From: CAWUKT01 sp963923035
Lineage (GTDB): Bacteria > Bacteroidota > Bacteroidia > J057 > JADKCL01
Length of the DNA: 57,881 nucleotides
Assembly (NCBI GenBank): GCA_963923035.1
Contig: CAWUKT010000045.1
Location: 1-57,881 of the forward strand
Direction of reading: 5' to 3'
A program made the translations under genes and the position numbers. Each line of letters begins with the position of its first letter. The first letter of the stretch is position 1. Below are positions 24,037 to 32,262 of this stretch, in pieces. The notes beneath the pieces were generated by a model. The model did not search any database. It saw only the letters and a program-made list of their open reading frames with translations, and had not been told where the DNA came from.

Positions 24037-26418
24037 CTAGGACTGTATTTTGCTGAGTAGACGTTGCAAGTTACCTTCCACCACTACAATATTCGGGTGC
24101 CCTTCCGGCAAAACCTTCCGAAAAATGACCAATGCCTTTTTGTACAAGAGCAAAGCCTGCTCATATTCTTCCATATCCACCAACACTCCCGCCAAATTAT
24201 TGTAGCGTCTGGCTGTGGTGGGATGTTTGGTTCCGAAATTACGTTCGTCGGCAGCGACTGCCTTTTCCAATAGTTCCTTGGCTAAGACATATTCGGCGAG
24301 GTCTTTTAGCACCGTGGCCAGATTGGAAATGTATATGGTTGTCTGAGGGTGTTGGGGACCATAATTGGTCTCCGCGGCAGCGACTGCCTTTTCCAATAGT
24401 TCTTTGGACCCCGCATAATCGCCGAGGTCCTTTAGCACTAGGGCCATATTGGAATAGCTGATTGCCGTAGTGGGATGTTCGGTTCCGAAATTACGTTCGT
24501 CGGCAGCGATTGCCTTATCCAATAATCCTTTTGCCCCCACAAAATTGTTGAGGTCTTGTAGCACCAGGGCCATATTGGAAATGTATATGACTGTCTGAGG
24601 ATGTTGAGGGCCATAATATTTTTCGGCAGCAGCGACTGCCTTTTCCATTAATACCTTTGCCCCGGCATAATCGCCGAGGTCTTGTAGCACTAGGGCCAGA
24701 TTGGAATGGGCCGCAGCGGTTTTTTCATGATCAGGGCCATGTATTTGTTCGTGGGTTAAGACAACGCTTTCGAATAACCTTTTTGCTTCAAGGTATTTTC
24801 CCGAGTGTTGGAATACAGTAGCCAAAACATACTGGATGCCTGCTATGAGGTCATGTTTCTCTTTGGGAAATCTATCCAGCATCGCCTGCCCAAAGGGTAT
24901 AAAGGGAAACTTATCCACTGGGTTGTCCTTCGTTTGGTTAATGTATAGGAGATCATCCACCCGCCCAATCAACCCCTCCATCTCCTCAACCGTCGGCGCA
25001 AACTGCGTCCACAACACATCCCCGACCACCCGGTGCAGCCTAAACCGGCGATCCTCCCCCTTCTGCAACCAACCAGTGTCCACCAGCCGATTCAAAATCA
25101 CTTCCAACTCGCCGGGGAAGTTTTGTGACTGCCATAGAGCTTCCAGCGGGTTTGGAGTTGAGCTTTCAGGAACCGATTTGGCTTTGCCCCGTCGGAAAAG
25201 GCGGTCAAACCAATTGGGACGGGAAGCAACCGGTTGCTTTTTTCGATCGCGATATCCCGAAACCAATTCAGCAATGGTGTCAACAGATAGATAGTCACTC
25301 GGAAAGCAGGTGAATTGGGTCAGCAACCAAGTTTCCTCCTCCGATAGTTTTCCTTGCACTTTGAAAATGCTCGTTAGATAGCTCATTACCCGTTTGACTT
25401 TGTTTTTTCCCCGATTGACCGAAACCATGACTTTCCAATCCTCTTTCAAGGCATTGAGTAACTGGTCGCGGCTGGAACTGCGTCTGTTTGCCGTCTTCGC
25501 CAATATCTCCACCGTCAGTGTATGGTATTCCACCTGCTTCAGCAGGTCCAGTACCGCGGCATCGTCCTTGAAGTCCGGACAATGCGATTTAAACAGGTCC
25601 AGGGCCGCTTCCGGTTCCAGCTTGTCCAGTTCCAACTCGGAAATGCTGCCAATGCTGTGGCGGGAGGTCAGGAGCAAGTGCCATTGCGGGCCTTTGGGCA
25701 GGGCGTCGAGGTGATTGGAAACGCTTTCCTCGGCATTGTCGAGGACGAGGAGGCAGGGGGAGCCGTCGAGGGCCTTCATGCGGTTGAGCGTCTCGGCAAA
25801 GCGTTGTTGCTGGTCGGTGAAGGCGTCGGGGATGCCGAGATTGGATTGGAGGGTGGTGGCGGTGAGGAAGGACTGGACAAGGTCATGGCTTTCCTGAGTG
25901 ACCCATGCGATGTGGGCGTAGTCGCCATAGTAAGCCTCGATGTAGGCTTCCGCGAGAGAGGTTTTACCAATACCGCCAATGCCATTGACCACACAGGCAC
26001 TTTGTTGCTCCAACAGCATTTTACGAAGAGTCAACAGTTCTTCATTTCGACCAATAAGATTCTGGGGCTTCCGCCGAGGAATATTTAGGGTGAGTTCTTT
26101 GGGAAGACCAGGACTGGATTGAGGAGACAGGATATTTGGTAGAGACTGTCCTTCGATCTCTTCCCACAGATGGGCCGAAGTTTCGAGGAATGCCAGCAAT
26201 GACTCTGTAATCTGATTCTCCAAAGTGGCCTGCGCGGCGCTATTTTGGATTCCAGCAATAAGTCGGTTCAACTTTCCGCTGTTCCGGGCCCTCAGGAGAG
26301 TGAACTGGGTGCGATACTTGGGATCGCTGAGGGGGAGGTGTTGATCAATGAGTTGGAAGACAGTGCTGAATTCTGTCCGCTCAATATGCTTGTACAATCG
26401 CTCAATAAAACTACTCAT
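24037..26418 (-). CDS. STAND NTPase with C-terminal TPR array
   Basis: 793 residues from ATG 26418 (MSSFIERLYK; an ATG seven codons upstream is possible). Residues 1-85 form a small helical domain resembling the effector-associated adaptor domains (EAD type) of bacterial STAND proteins. The NB-ARC/NACHT-like NTPase follows: LIGRNEELLTLRKML, Walker A GIGGIGKT (146-153), Walker B CLLVLDNAEE (222-231), LLTSRH sensor. From about 545 to the end are kinesin-light-chain-like 42-residue TPRs (GDYAGAKxLxEKAVAAAExxYGPQHPQT). Alternating TPRs are nearly identical at 84-residue spacing, showing recent duplication. Such proteins are candidate sensors in defence or signalling; no effector gene is adjacent. 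Confidence 0.85.
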   Translation of the reverse strand: MSSFIERLYKHIERTEFSTVFQLIDQHLPLSDPKYRTQFTLLRARNSGKLNRLIAGIQNSAAQATLENQITESLLAFLETSAHLWEEIEGQSLPNILSPQSSPGLPKELTLNIPRRKPQNLIGRNEELLTLRKMLLEQQSACVVNGIGGIGKTSLAEAYIEAYYGDYAHIAWVTQESHDLVQSFLTATTLQSNLGIPDAFTDQQQRFAETLNRMKALDGSPCLLVLDNAEESVSNHLDALPKGPQWHLLLTSRHSIGSISELELDKLEPEAALDLFKSHCPDFKDDAAVLDLLKQVEYHTLTVEILAKTANRRSSSRDQLLNALKEDWKVMVSVNRGKNKVKRVMSYLTSIFKVQGKLSEEETWLLTQFTCFPSDYLSVDTIAELVSGYRDRKKQPVASRPNWFDRLFRRGKAKSVPESSTPNPLEALWQSQNFPGELEVILNRLVDTGWLQKGEDRRFRLHRVVGDVLWTQFAPTVEEMEGLIGRVDDLLYINQTKDNPVDKFPFIPFGQAMLDRFPKEKHDLIAGIQYVLATVFQHSGKYLEAKRLFESVVLTHEQIHGPDHEKTAAAHSNLALVLQDLGDYAGAKVLMEKAVAAAEKYYGPQHPQTVIYISNMALVLQDLNNFVGAKGLLDKAIAADERNFGTEHPTTAISYSNMALVLKDLGDYAGSKELLEKAVAAAETNYGPQHPQTTIYISNLATVLKDLAEYVLAKELLEKAVAADERNFGTKHPTTARRYNNLAGVLVDMEEYEQALLLYKKALVIFRKVLPEGHPNIVVVEGNLQRLLSKIQS

Positions 26419-26561
26419 ACCCCAATATCCACCCCCCACTTTCCACCCCTCCCAACATTTTCCCCCAACTATTTCTTATTCCCCGCCCATTTTATTTACA
26501 ATTGTTAATTCCCTTTCCCCGCCCTTCCGCCCACTTTTACCCCTCATCAAATCCCAAACCC

Positions 26562-28109
26562 ATGAAAAAGATGCTCCTCGCAGGCCTGTGTCTGCTTCAC
26601 TCCCTTGGCTCCAACCTTTCCGCCCAGGTCACCTATACCGAACCCGGGGTGCCCCTCAATGTGATTTTCGACGGCGAACTCGTCGAAGCGGACTACTGGG
26701 ACACGGTGCCGCGTATCCTCTCGGCGGGGCTCGGCTTCTGCGACATCGTCGCCGTCGACACGAACGCCCTCGACCAGGCGACGGTCATGGCGGCGGGCGG
26801 GGCCTGGCTGACCGACATCACCTGCGGCGTGAACGACGTCGACTTCACGTCCACGTCCCTGCGGACCACGGTGGAACGGGCCTATACCTTCCAAAATGAA
26901 CCTTGGGTGCTGCAAGATGGGGCCATTGGGCTGGACGGGCTGCCGATTGTGTTCAGTTGGCCGGTGATCACGAGCACCCTCGACGTGACCGATTTCATCT
27001 TCATCCTGAACACGGGCGATACCGTCGTGGGCTATATGGCGGGGCCCTTTCCCAATGTCGAGAACAACGAACGCAATTGTCCGGTGGTGTTCGGGGAATT
27101 GGGGAACAAATTGCCGAGTACCGATCCCAATGCGCGCTTCCCGGTCCGCGTCGAGGTGGTGGCCGACAATACGCCGCTGATGCTCCTCGGGCCCAACAAC
27201 CAGATGGTCAGTGCCGTGGGCCTGTTTTGGGAGACGACGACGAGTCCGTACGACCCGAACAACGGGCCGCGATTGGTGGGGGCCAAGCTCAACCATGTGG
27301 GGACCCAGAGTGCGGGGGAGGGAACCAACAATGCCATCTTCAATACCATCGGTTTGCCCCTGCCCAATGATGAATTTGCCCTCTACGGCGGCGGTGATTT
27401 TCGGCTGCGGGTCCTGACTTCGGGAGGCTTTTCGCCCGACGGTGTCAGGGGTATCGCGCCCACGGACTACGAACGCTTTTTCCGCATCCATGCCCAGGCG
27501 CCGGACAGCTCGCTCTTACTGATTGAGAAGGCGGACACGGTCTATTCGGTCTTGGGAGGGACGCTGAAAGTCGTGGGGTTGGCTGAATTGGGGGAATCGA
27601 GCAGCACCTACGACGACTGCTACGACGAGGACCGCGACAACTACATCGACATCATTTTGGAGGGAGACGAAGCCGCCGCACGCACCATCAGCCACGTGGA
27701 GATTCCGAGCCTGGCCGGTGGTTACGATGCCTTTTACAACCCCGGCGGCCCCGGTACCACGCCTTTTCCCGGGGAAGCCTATACCGCTCCCGGTCCGCCC
27801 GATCTGGAACCGGTGATCATGGCCCTGGACGATCCGTGGCGTGTTTCCACCGGAGTAACGGTCATTTCCTCTCCCACAACCCCCGAAAGCAGCTGGACCA
27901 TTTACCCCAATCCGGCCCGCGATGAAATCCACATTCAGATGGAGGGTGAGTTCAAGGGGCAATTCGAAGTATACAATTTGATGGGGAATCTTTTATTGCG
28001 CTCTACCGAGACAAACCTCGACATTCAGATGCTTCCGGTGGGGACCTACTTGTTGGTGAAGCGGGAGAAAAATGGAGAATTCGAGTCGAAGCGGTGGGTG
28101 AAAAATTAG
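26562..28109 (+). CDS. secreted protein with type IX secretion (type A) C-terminal domain
   Basis: 515 residues from ATG 26562 (MKKMLLAGLCLLHSLGSNLSAQ signal peptide); a frame extending to 26502 would bury the signal. The central 400 residues lack motifs I recognise. The C-terminus is a T9SS type A sorting domain: SWTIYPNPARDEIHIQM, FEVYNLMGNLL, LPVGTYLLVKREKNGE, final KRWVKN. The product is thus expected to be exported to the periplasm and then across the outer membrane. Divergent from the STAND gene across a C/T-rich spacer. Confidence 0.85.
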   Translation: MKKMLLAGLCLLHSLGSNLSAQVTYTEPGVPLNVIFDGELVEADYWDTVPRILSAGLGFCDIVAVDTNALDQATVMAAGGAWLTDITCGVNDVDFTSTSLRTTVERAYTFQNEPWVLQDGAIGLDGLPIVFSWPVITSTLDVTDFIFILNTGDTVVGYMAGPFPNVENNERNCPVVFGELGNKLPSTDPNARFPVRVEVVADNTPLMLLGPNNQMVSAVGLFWETTTSPYDPNNGPRLVGAKLNHVGTQSAGEGTNNAIFNTIGLPLPNDEFALYGGGDFRLRVLTSGGFSPDGVRGIAPTDYERFFRIHAQAPDSSLLLIEKADTVYSVLGGTLKVVGLAELGESSSTYDDCYDEDRDNYIDIILEGDEAAARTISHVEIPSLAGGYDAFYNPGGPGTTPFPGEAYTAPGPPDLEPVIMALDDPWRVSTGVTVISSPTTPESSWTIYPNPARDEIHIQMEGEFKGQFEVYNLMGNLLLRSTETNLDIQMLPVGTYLLVKREKNGEFESKRWVKN

Positions 28110-28140
28110 GAGAACATCGGGGCAGGGGCAATGGAATAGG

Positions 28141-28233
28141 GTTACGTTTCCATTCATTCCAATAATTATCCACAATTAGCGTTTTTTTTATGCCACCCGG
28201 ACCGCCTAGTTTTGTTATTGGAATAAACGTAAC
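28141..28233 (+). promoter_or_regulatory. promoter flanked by long inverted repeat arms
   Basis: Left arm 28141-28165 (starts GTTACGTTT, ends ATTCCAATAA) and right arm 28215-28233 (TTATTGGAATAAACGTAAC) are reverse complements apart from a 6-nt insertion in the left arm. Between them is a T-run at about 28182-28188 and, 19 bp on, TAGTTTTG (28207-28214), a perfect -7 box. The right arm thus covers the start site of the 28239 gene and ends five bases before its ATG. This could be a paired operator around a promoter. Confidence 0.6.
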
Positions 28234-28238
28234 TCTTT

Positions 28239-30185
28239 ATGAGCCATAAAAACATCCTTCTCCTCGTCCTTGGTCTCGTGTGGATGCTCCCGTTGAATGG
28301 ACAAAAGATCCTGGAACAGGCCTGTATCGGGGACCTGGGCTACGACAATGGGATGAAATTGATCCCGGTCGAACACAATTGTTACCTGTTGGGCGGGACG
28401 ACGGCTTCGACGGCTGGTTTGGGGCAAGGCAACCACAGCGCGAATTACGACATGGTCGTGGCGTTGGTCTCTCCACGGGGCAAATTGATCTGGCAGCAGT
28501 GCATCGGGGGGACGGACAAGGAGGAATTTGGCGATATGGTGCGCACGGCGGACGGCGGCATCGCGATCATCGGGACCGCGAACAGCAAGGACGGCCACGC
28601 GTCCGGCACTCACGGCAAGATGGACCTGCTTGTGGCCAAATTGGATGCTTTGGGACGCTTCCAGTGGTTCAAAACCTACGGCGGCCACGGCAATGACCAG
28701 GGATTGGCGATCATCCAGACTTCCGATGGCGGTTATTTGATCGGAGGAGAATCCGGCTCGAATACTGGCGACATGACCTTCCACAAGGGCGGCCTGGATG
28801 CGTGGGTCGCGAAGTTGGATGCGCAGGGAGAAATTGAAATGCAGAAGTCGCTGGGGGGACGGGGAAATGAACGGGTGACCTTGCTCGACGAAATCAAACC
28901 CGGCCGCTACATGGTCGTGTGCAATACCACTTCCAGCAACGGCGACATCAAGGACCACTACGGCGCCAAGGACGTTTGGATTGCCTGCCTCTCCAAGAAC
29001 TTCGACTTCGTATGGACCCGCTCGTACGGCGGCTCCGACTTCGACGAAGCCCACGGCTTCGTCCGCAACCACGAGGGCGACTACGTCTTCTCCGGCACGA
29101 CCTTCAGCGAGGACCACGACCTCGACCTCAGCACCAACCACGGTCTCGGCGATTCCTGGCTCTTTCTGATCTCGCCCGACGGCGGCCTCGGCTGGTCCCA
29201 GACCTACGGCTCCGCCAAATCCGAAGGCGGCAACGGTGTCACCCAGACCCCCGACAACGGCTACCTGCTGGTCGGCACGACCAATTCCGATGACCAGCGG
29301 GTCAAGAACAAGGGCCTCTACGACGGTTGGGTGGTCCGCACGGATGAGTACGGCCGCAAGCTGTGGCACACGACCTACGGCGGCGAAGACTTCGAATACT
29401 TCTACGACGCGATGGCCCCCGAGGAAGGCAATTATATCGCGCTCGGCTTTGCGGAATCCGTCAAGGGTGACCTGGCCGGAACCGGCAAGGAAATCGGCAA
29501 CGACATGTGGCTGGTGCGCTTCACCGATCCCGAAGACGAGACCGACCATTCTCCCGCCAATATCCCCTATATGACCGGTTACGCATTCAGCCTCAATACC
29601 GGCGACCCCATTCCTTCGAACGTTTACATCACCGACAATACCAGCCTCAAGGAAGTATCCCAGGAAAAGGGCGACTCCAAGACCGGCATCTACAATTTTG
29701 CGCTGCCCGAAGCGGGCAACTATTCGGTGATGATCACCTCGCCGGGCTACATGTTCTACGGGCAGGACCTTGACTATACGATGTTGGAATCCAGCCCCGA
29801 GATGCGGATCGATGCGCCCCTCGCGCCGATCATGCCCGGGAGCAAGCTGGCGCTGCGGAACATCTTCTTCGACATTGGAAAGGCCGATCTGAAGTCGACT
29901 TCGGAGCCGGAACTGAACCGCTTGCTGAAGTTCATGAAGCTGAATCCGAACGTGAAGGTCGAGATCAGTGGCCACACGGACGATACGGGCAACAAGGCGA
30001 CCAAGAAGCAATTGTCGCTATTGCGGGCGACGCGCGTGCGGGACTGGATGTTGCAGCACGGCGTGGCAGGCAAGAACATGACCGTAGCGGGCTACGGCAT
30101 GGACCGGCCGGTGGCGAGCAACGAGAGCGAAGAGGGGCGGGCGAAGAACCGTCGCGTGGAGGTGGAGATCAAAGAGGTCTACTGA
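28239..30185 (+). CDS. beta-propeller / regulatory-like / OmpA protein (PorE-like)
   Basis: 648 residues. Signal peptide ending LPLNGQ (no lipobox Cys). About residues 25-430 are repeated blade-like units (GGTDKEEFGDMV.TADGGIAIIGTA; GGHGNDQGLAII.TSDGGYLIGGE; GGSDFDEAHGFV; GSAKSEGGNGVTQTPDNGYLLVG; GGEDFEYFYDA), about one blade per 60-70 residues. Next is a carboxypeptidase-regulatory-like domain (about 445-520) and then an OmpA-type peptidoglycan-binding domain (about 540-648: FFDIGKADLKSTSEPELNRL, ISGHTDDTGNKATKKQLS, GYGMDRPVASNESEEGRAKNRRVEV). The order matches T9SS component PorE minus its TPRs. Likely periplasmic, linking the outer-membrane machinery to peptidoglycan. Confidence 0.85.
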   Translation: MSHKNILLLVLGLVWMLPLNGQKILEQACIGDLGYDNGMKLIPVEHNCYLLGGTTASTAGLGQGNHSANYDMVVALVSPRGKLIWQQCIGGTDKEEFGDMVRTADGGIAIIGTANSKDGHASGTHGKMDLLVAKLDALGRFQWFKTYGGHGNDQGLAIIQTSDGGYLIGGESGSNTGDMTFHKGGLDAWVAKLDAQGEIEMQKSLGGRGNERVTLLDEIKPGRYMVVCNTTSSNGDIKDHYGAKDVWIACLSKNFDFVWTRSYGGSDFDEAHGFVRNHEGDYVFSGTTFSEDHDLDLSTNHGLGDSWLFLISPDGGLGWSQTYGSAKSEGGNGVTQTPDNGYLLVGTTNSDDQRVKNKGLYDGWVVRTDEYGRKLWHTTYGGEDFEYFYDAMAPEEGNYIALGFAESVKGDLAGTGKEIGNDMWLVRFTDPEDETDHSPANIPYMTGYAFSLNTGDPIPSNVYITDNTSLKEVSQEKGDSKTGIYNFALPEAGNYSVMITSPGYMFYGQDLDYTMLESSPEMRIDAPLAPIMPGSKLALRNIFFDIGKADLKSTSEPELNRLLKFMKLNPNVKVEISGHTDDTGNKATKKQLSLLRATRVRDWMLQHGVAGKNMTVAGYGMDRPVASNESEEGRAKNRRVEVEIKEVY

Positions 30186-30274
30186 TCACTGGCGGAAATC
30201 CCATTCTTACTGTCTAGGCGGAACTGCCCACTGACTTTTGGTGGGGGCTTCCCGAATATTTTCTAATTTCCGGC

Positions 30275-32152
30275 ATGGAGATTCAGGATTGGTTCGCGTC
30301 CATCCGGCAATGGCCGGCCGCGGCCCAGCAGCGCATCGGTTTGCTCGCGGCGCTGTTGGTGACCTTCATGGTGATGGTGCCCAGCCTGAACAACGAGTGG
30401 CTGAACTGGGATGACCAGTCCTATGTCCTCCGCAATCCCATGGTCTGGGAATTGAACGGGGAATCGGTGGGCGAGATGTTCACCACGCCGGAGCAGGTCG
30501 GGTTGTACCACCCCCTCACGATGCTGTCGCTGGCGACCGATTACCATTTCTGGGAGCAAAACGCATTTGGCTTTCACCTCACCAATCTACTTTTCCACCT
30601 CCTCAACGTCCTCCTCGTCTTTTTCCTTCTCCAACGCCTCGGTCGAAATGCCTGGTGGGCCTGCCTGGGAGCGATCATATTTGGCATCCACCCCATGCAC
30701 GTCGAGTCCGTCGCCTGGATTTCCACCCGCAAAGACGTCCTCTATACGGCCTTTTTCCTCCTTTCCTTCTTGGCCTACCTCCGCTATATCCAAGCCGATG
30801 CCAGGCGCCCCTGGCTCTGGTACGGGGGCATGATCCTGTTGTTCGCCGCGGCGCTCCTGTCCAAGGCCATCGCATTCATTTTCCCTCTGCTGCTCTTCCT
30901 CATCGACTACCACCAACGCCGTCCTTTTTCCTGGCGCCTGATCCTCGAAAAAGTCCCTTTGTTTTTCCTCGCCGGCATCACCTTGTACGTGGCGACCCTC
31001 GGCCAGCAGAGCAGCGATTCGATGGAGTCGGTGGATGCGTATCCGCTGTGGAAGACGGTCTTCATCGGGGCCCGCAATGCGAATATTTACCTGGGGAAAT
31101 TTGTCGCTCCCTTGAACCTCAGCCCTTTCCATCCCTTCCCCTTCTACGGCGGGGTGGAAATTCCGTGGTGGTATTACCTGACGGCCTTGCCGTGGTTGGG
31201 GATTGCCGGAGCGATGTGGTGGGGACGAAAAAAACACCGGGAATTGGTCTTTGGGATGGCGTTTTTCATGGTGGCCATGGGGCCGTACTTGCAGATTTTG
31301 CCCTACGGAAAGGCCATCACGGCGGAGCGCTATACCTACGTCGCCTACCTCGGGTTGATTGTGGTATTGTTGGTGGCGTTGGAGAGGGTAGGGGAATGGA
31401 AAAAAACGGTGGGAAAATGGGCCATTGGGGTGCTGGTGGGGCTTTGGTTGGTGGGAATGGCGGTGGAAACAAGGCTTTACTTGCCGGTGTGGAAGGATGG
31501 CGACACGCTGTGGAGCCATGTGATCGAGGACTATCCCGACCACTATTTTGCCTACCTGAGCCGCGCCAAATGGGAAACCCAGCCGCCCAATCCCCGGCGG
31601 GTTCGGGCCGATCTGGACCGTTGCATCGAGCTGAATCCGAACATTGCGGAAGCCTGGTACGAACGGGCCCGTCTGTTGGAAGGGAAACAGCAATGGGATG
31701 CCGCATTTGAGGAGTATTCCCGGGCGCTGGAGCTCGATCCGACGTTGGCGCGGGCTGCGGTCAACCGCGGCCTGATCCGCGCCCAACGTCGCCGCGACAT
31801 GGCCGGTGCCCTGCAAGACTTCAACCTAGCCGTGGAGGCTCAACCCGATTATGCCCTGGGCTATTTGAACCGGGGCCTGGCCCACCTGACCATGAAAAAT
31901 ATCCCGGCCGCCCGGGCCGATTATGACCGCGCGGTCGAATTGGAGCCGTGGAACGCGGTCTTCCGCCGCTATCGCGGCAGCTTCCTGCTCAGTCAGAACG
32001 ACCAAGACGCCGCGGAAGCGGATTTTACCGCCGCCATTGAGTCCGAACCCACCAACCCCGAGAACTACCGCCTCCGGGCCCAGGCCCGCCAATCCAAGGG
32101 CGATCCCCGCTGGGAGGAAGACCTGGACCGGGCGCGTGAATTGGAGCGTTGA
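30275..32152 (+). CDS. TMTC-like multi-pass membrane protein with C-terminal TPRs
   Basis: 625 residues. The first about 410 have 9-11 transmembrane helices and luminal/periplasmic motifs of GT-C glycosyltransferases: NWDDQSYVLRNP (acidic pair, about 45-46) and FGIHPMHVESVAWISTRKDVLYT. The last about 200 are four or five tetratricopeptide repeats (WYERARLLEGKQQWDAAFEEYSRALELDP and so on). This matches the TMTC/DUF1736-like protein-O-mannosyltransferase architecture found in many bacteria, where the acceptor is usually unknown. No glycosylation cluster lies nearby. TPRs probably bind the acceptor or a partner. Confidence 0.8.
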   Translation: MEIQDWFASIRQWPAAAQQRIGLLAALLVTFMVMVPSLNNEWLNWDDQSYVLRNPMVWELNGESVGEMFTTPEQVGLYHPLTMLSLATDYHFWEQNAFGFHLTNLLFHLLNVLLVFFLLQRLGRNAWWACLGAIIFGIHPMHVESVAWISTRKDVLYTAFFLLSFLAYLRYIQADARRPWLWYGGMILLFAAALLSKAIAFIFPLLLFLIDYHQRRPFSWRLILEKVPLFFLAGITLYVATLGQQSSDSMESVDAYPLWKTVFIGARNANIYLGKFVAPLNLSPFHPFPFYGGVEIPWWYYLTALPWLGIAGAMWWGRKKHRELVFGMAFFMVAMGPYLQILPYGKAITAERYTYVAYLGLIVVLLVALERVGEWKKTVGKWAIGVLVGLWLVGMAVETRLYLPVWKDGDTLWSHVIEDYPDHYFAYLSRAKWETQPPNPRRVRADLDRCIELNPNIAEAWYERARLLEGKQQWDAAFEEYSRALELDPTLARAAVNRGLIRAQRRRDMAGALQDFNLAVEAQPDYALGYLNRGLAHLTMKNIPAARADYDRAVELEPWNAVFRRYRGSFLLSQNDQDAAEADFTAAIESEPTNPENYRLRAQARQSKGDPRWEEDLDRARELER

Positions 32153-32262
32153 AGTTCCACTTTTCATTTTTCCAAAACCCTCTCTTCCCGCAGTAGTTAT
32201 TTGCCCTGACTGCCGTATCTTTCCAGTTGGACAAACGATTTCAATTTCTGAGAGGAAACTTT

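Noticed and set aside
28215..30011. 598-residue antisense frame over the PorE-like gene
   Set aside because: No domain, would overlap a clearly coding gene with signal peptide and OmpA domain.
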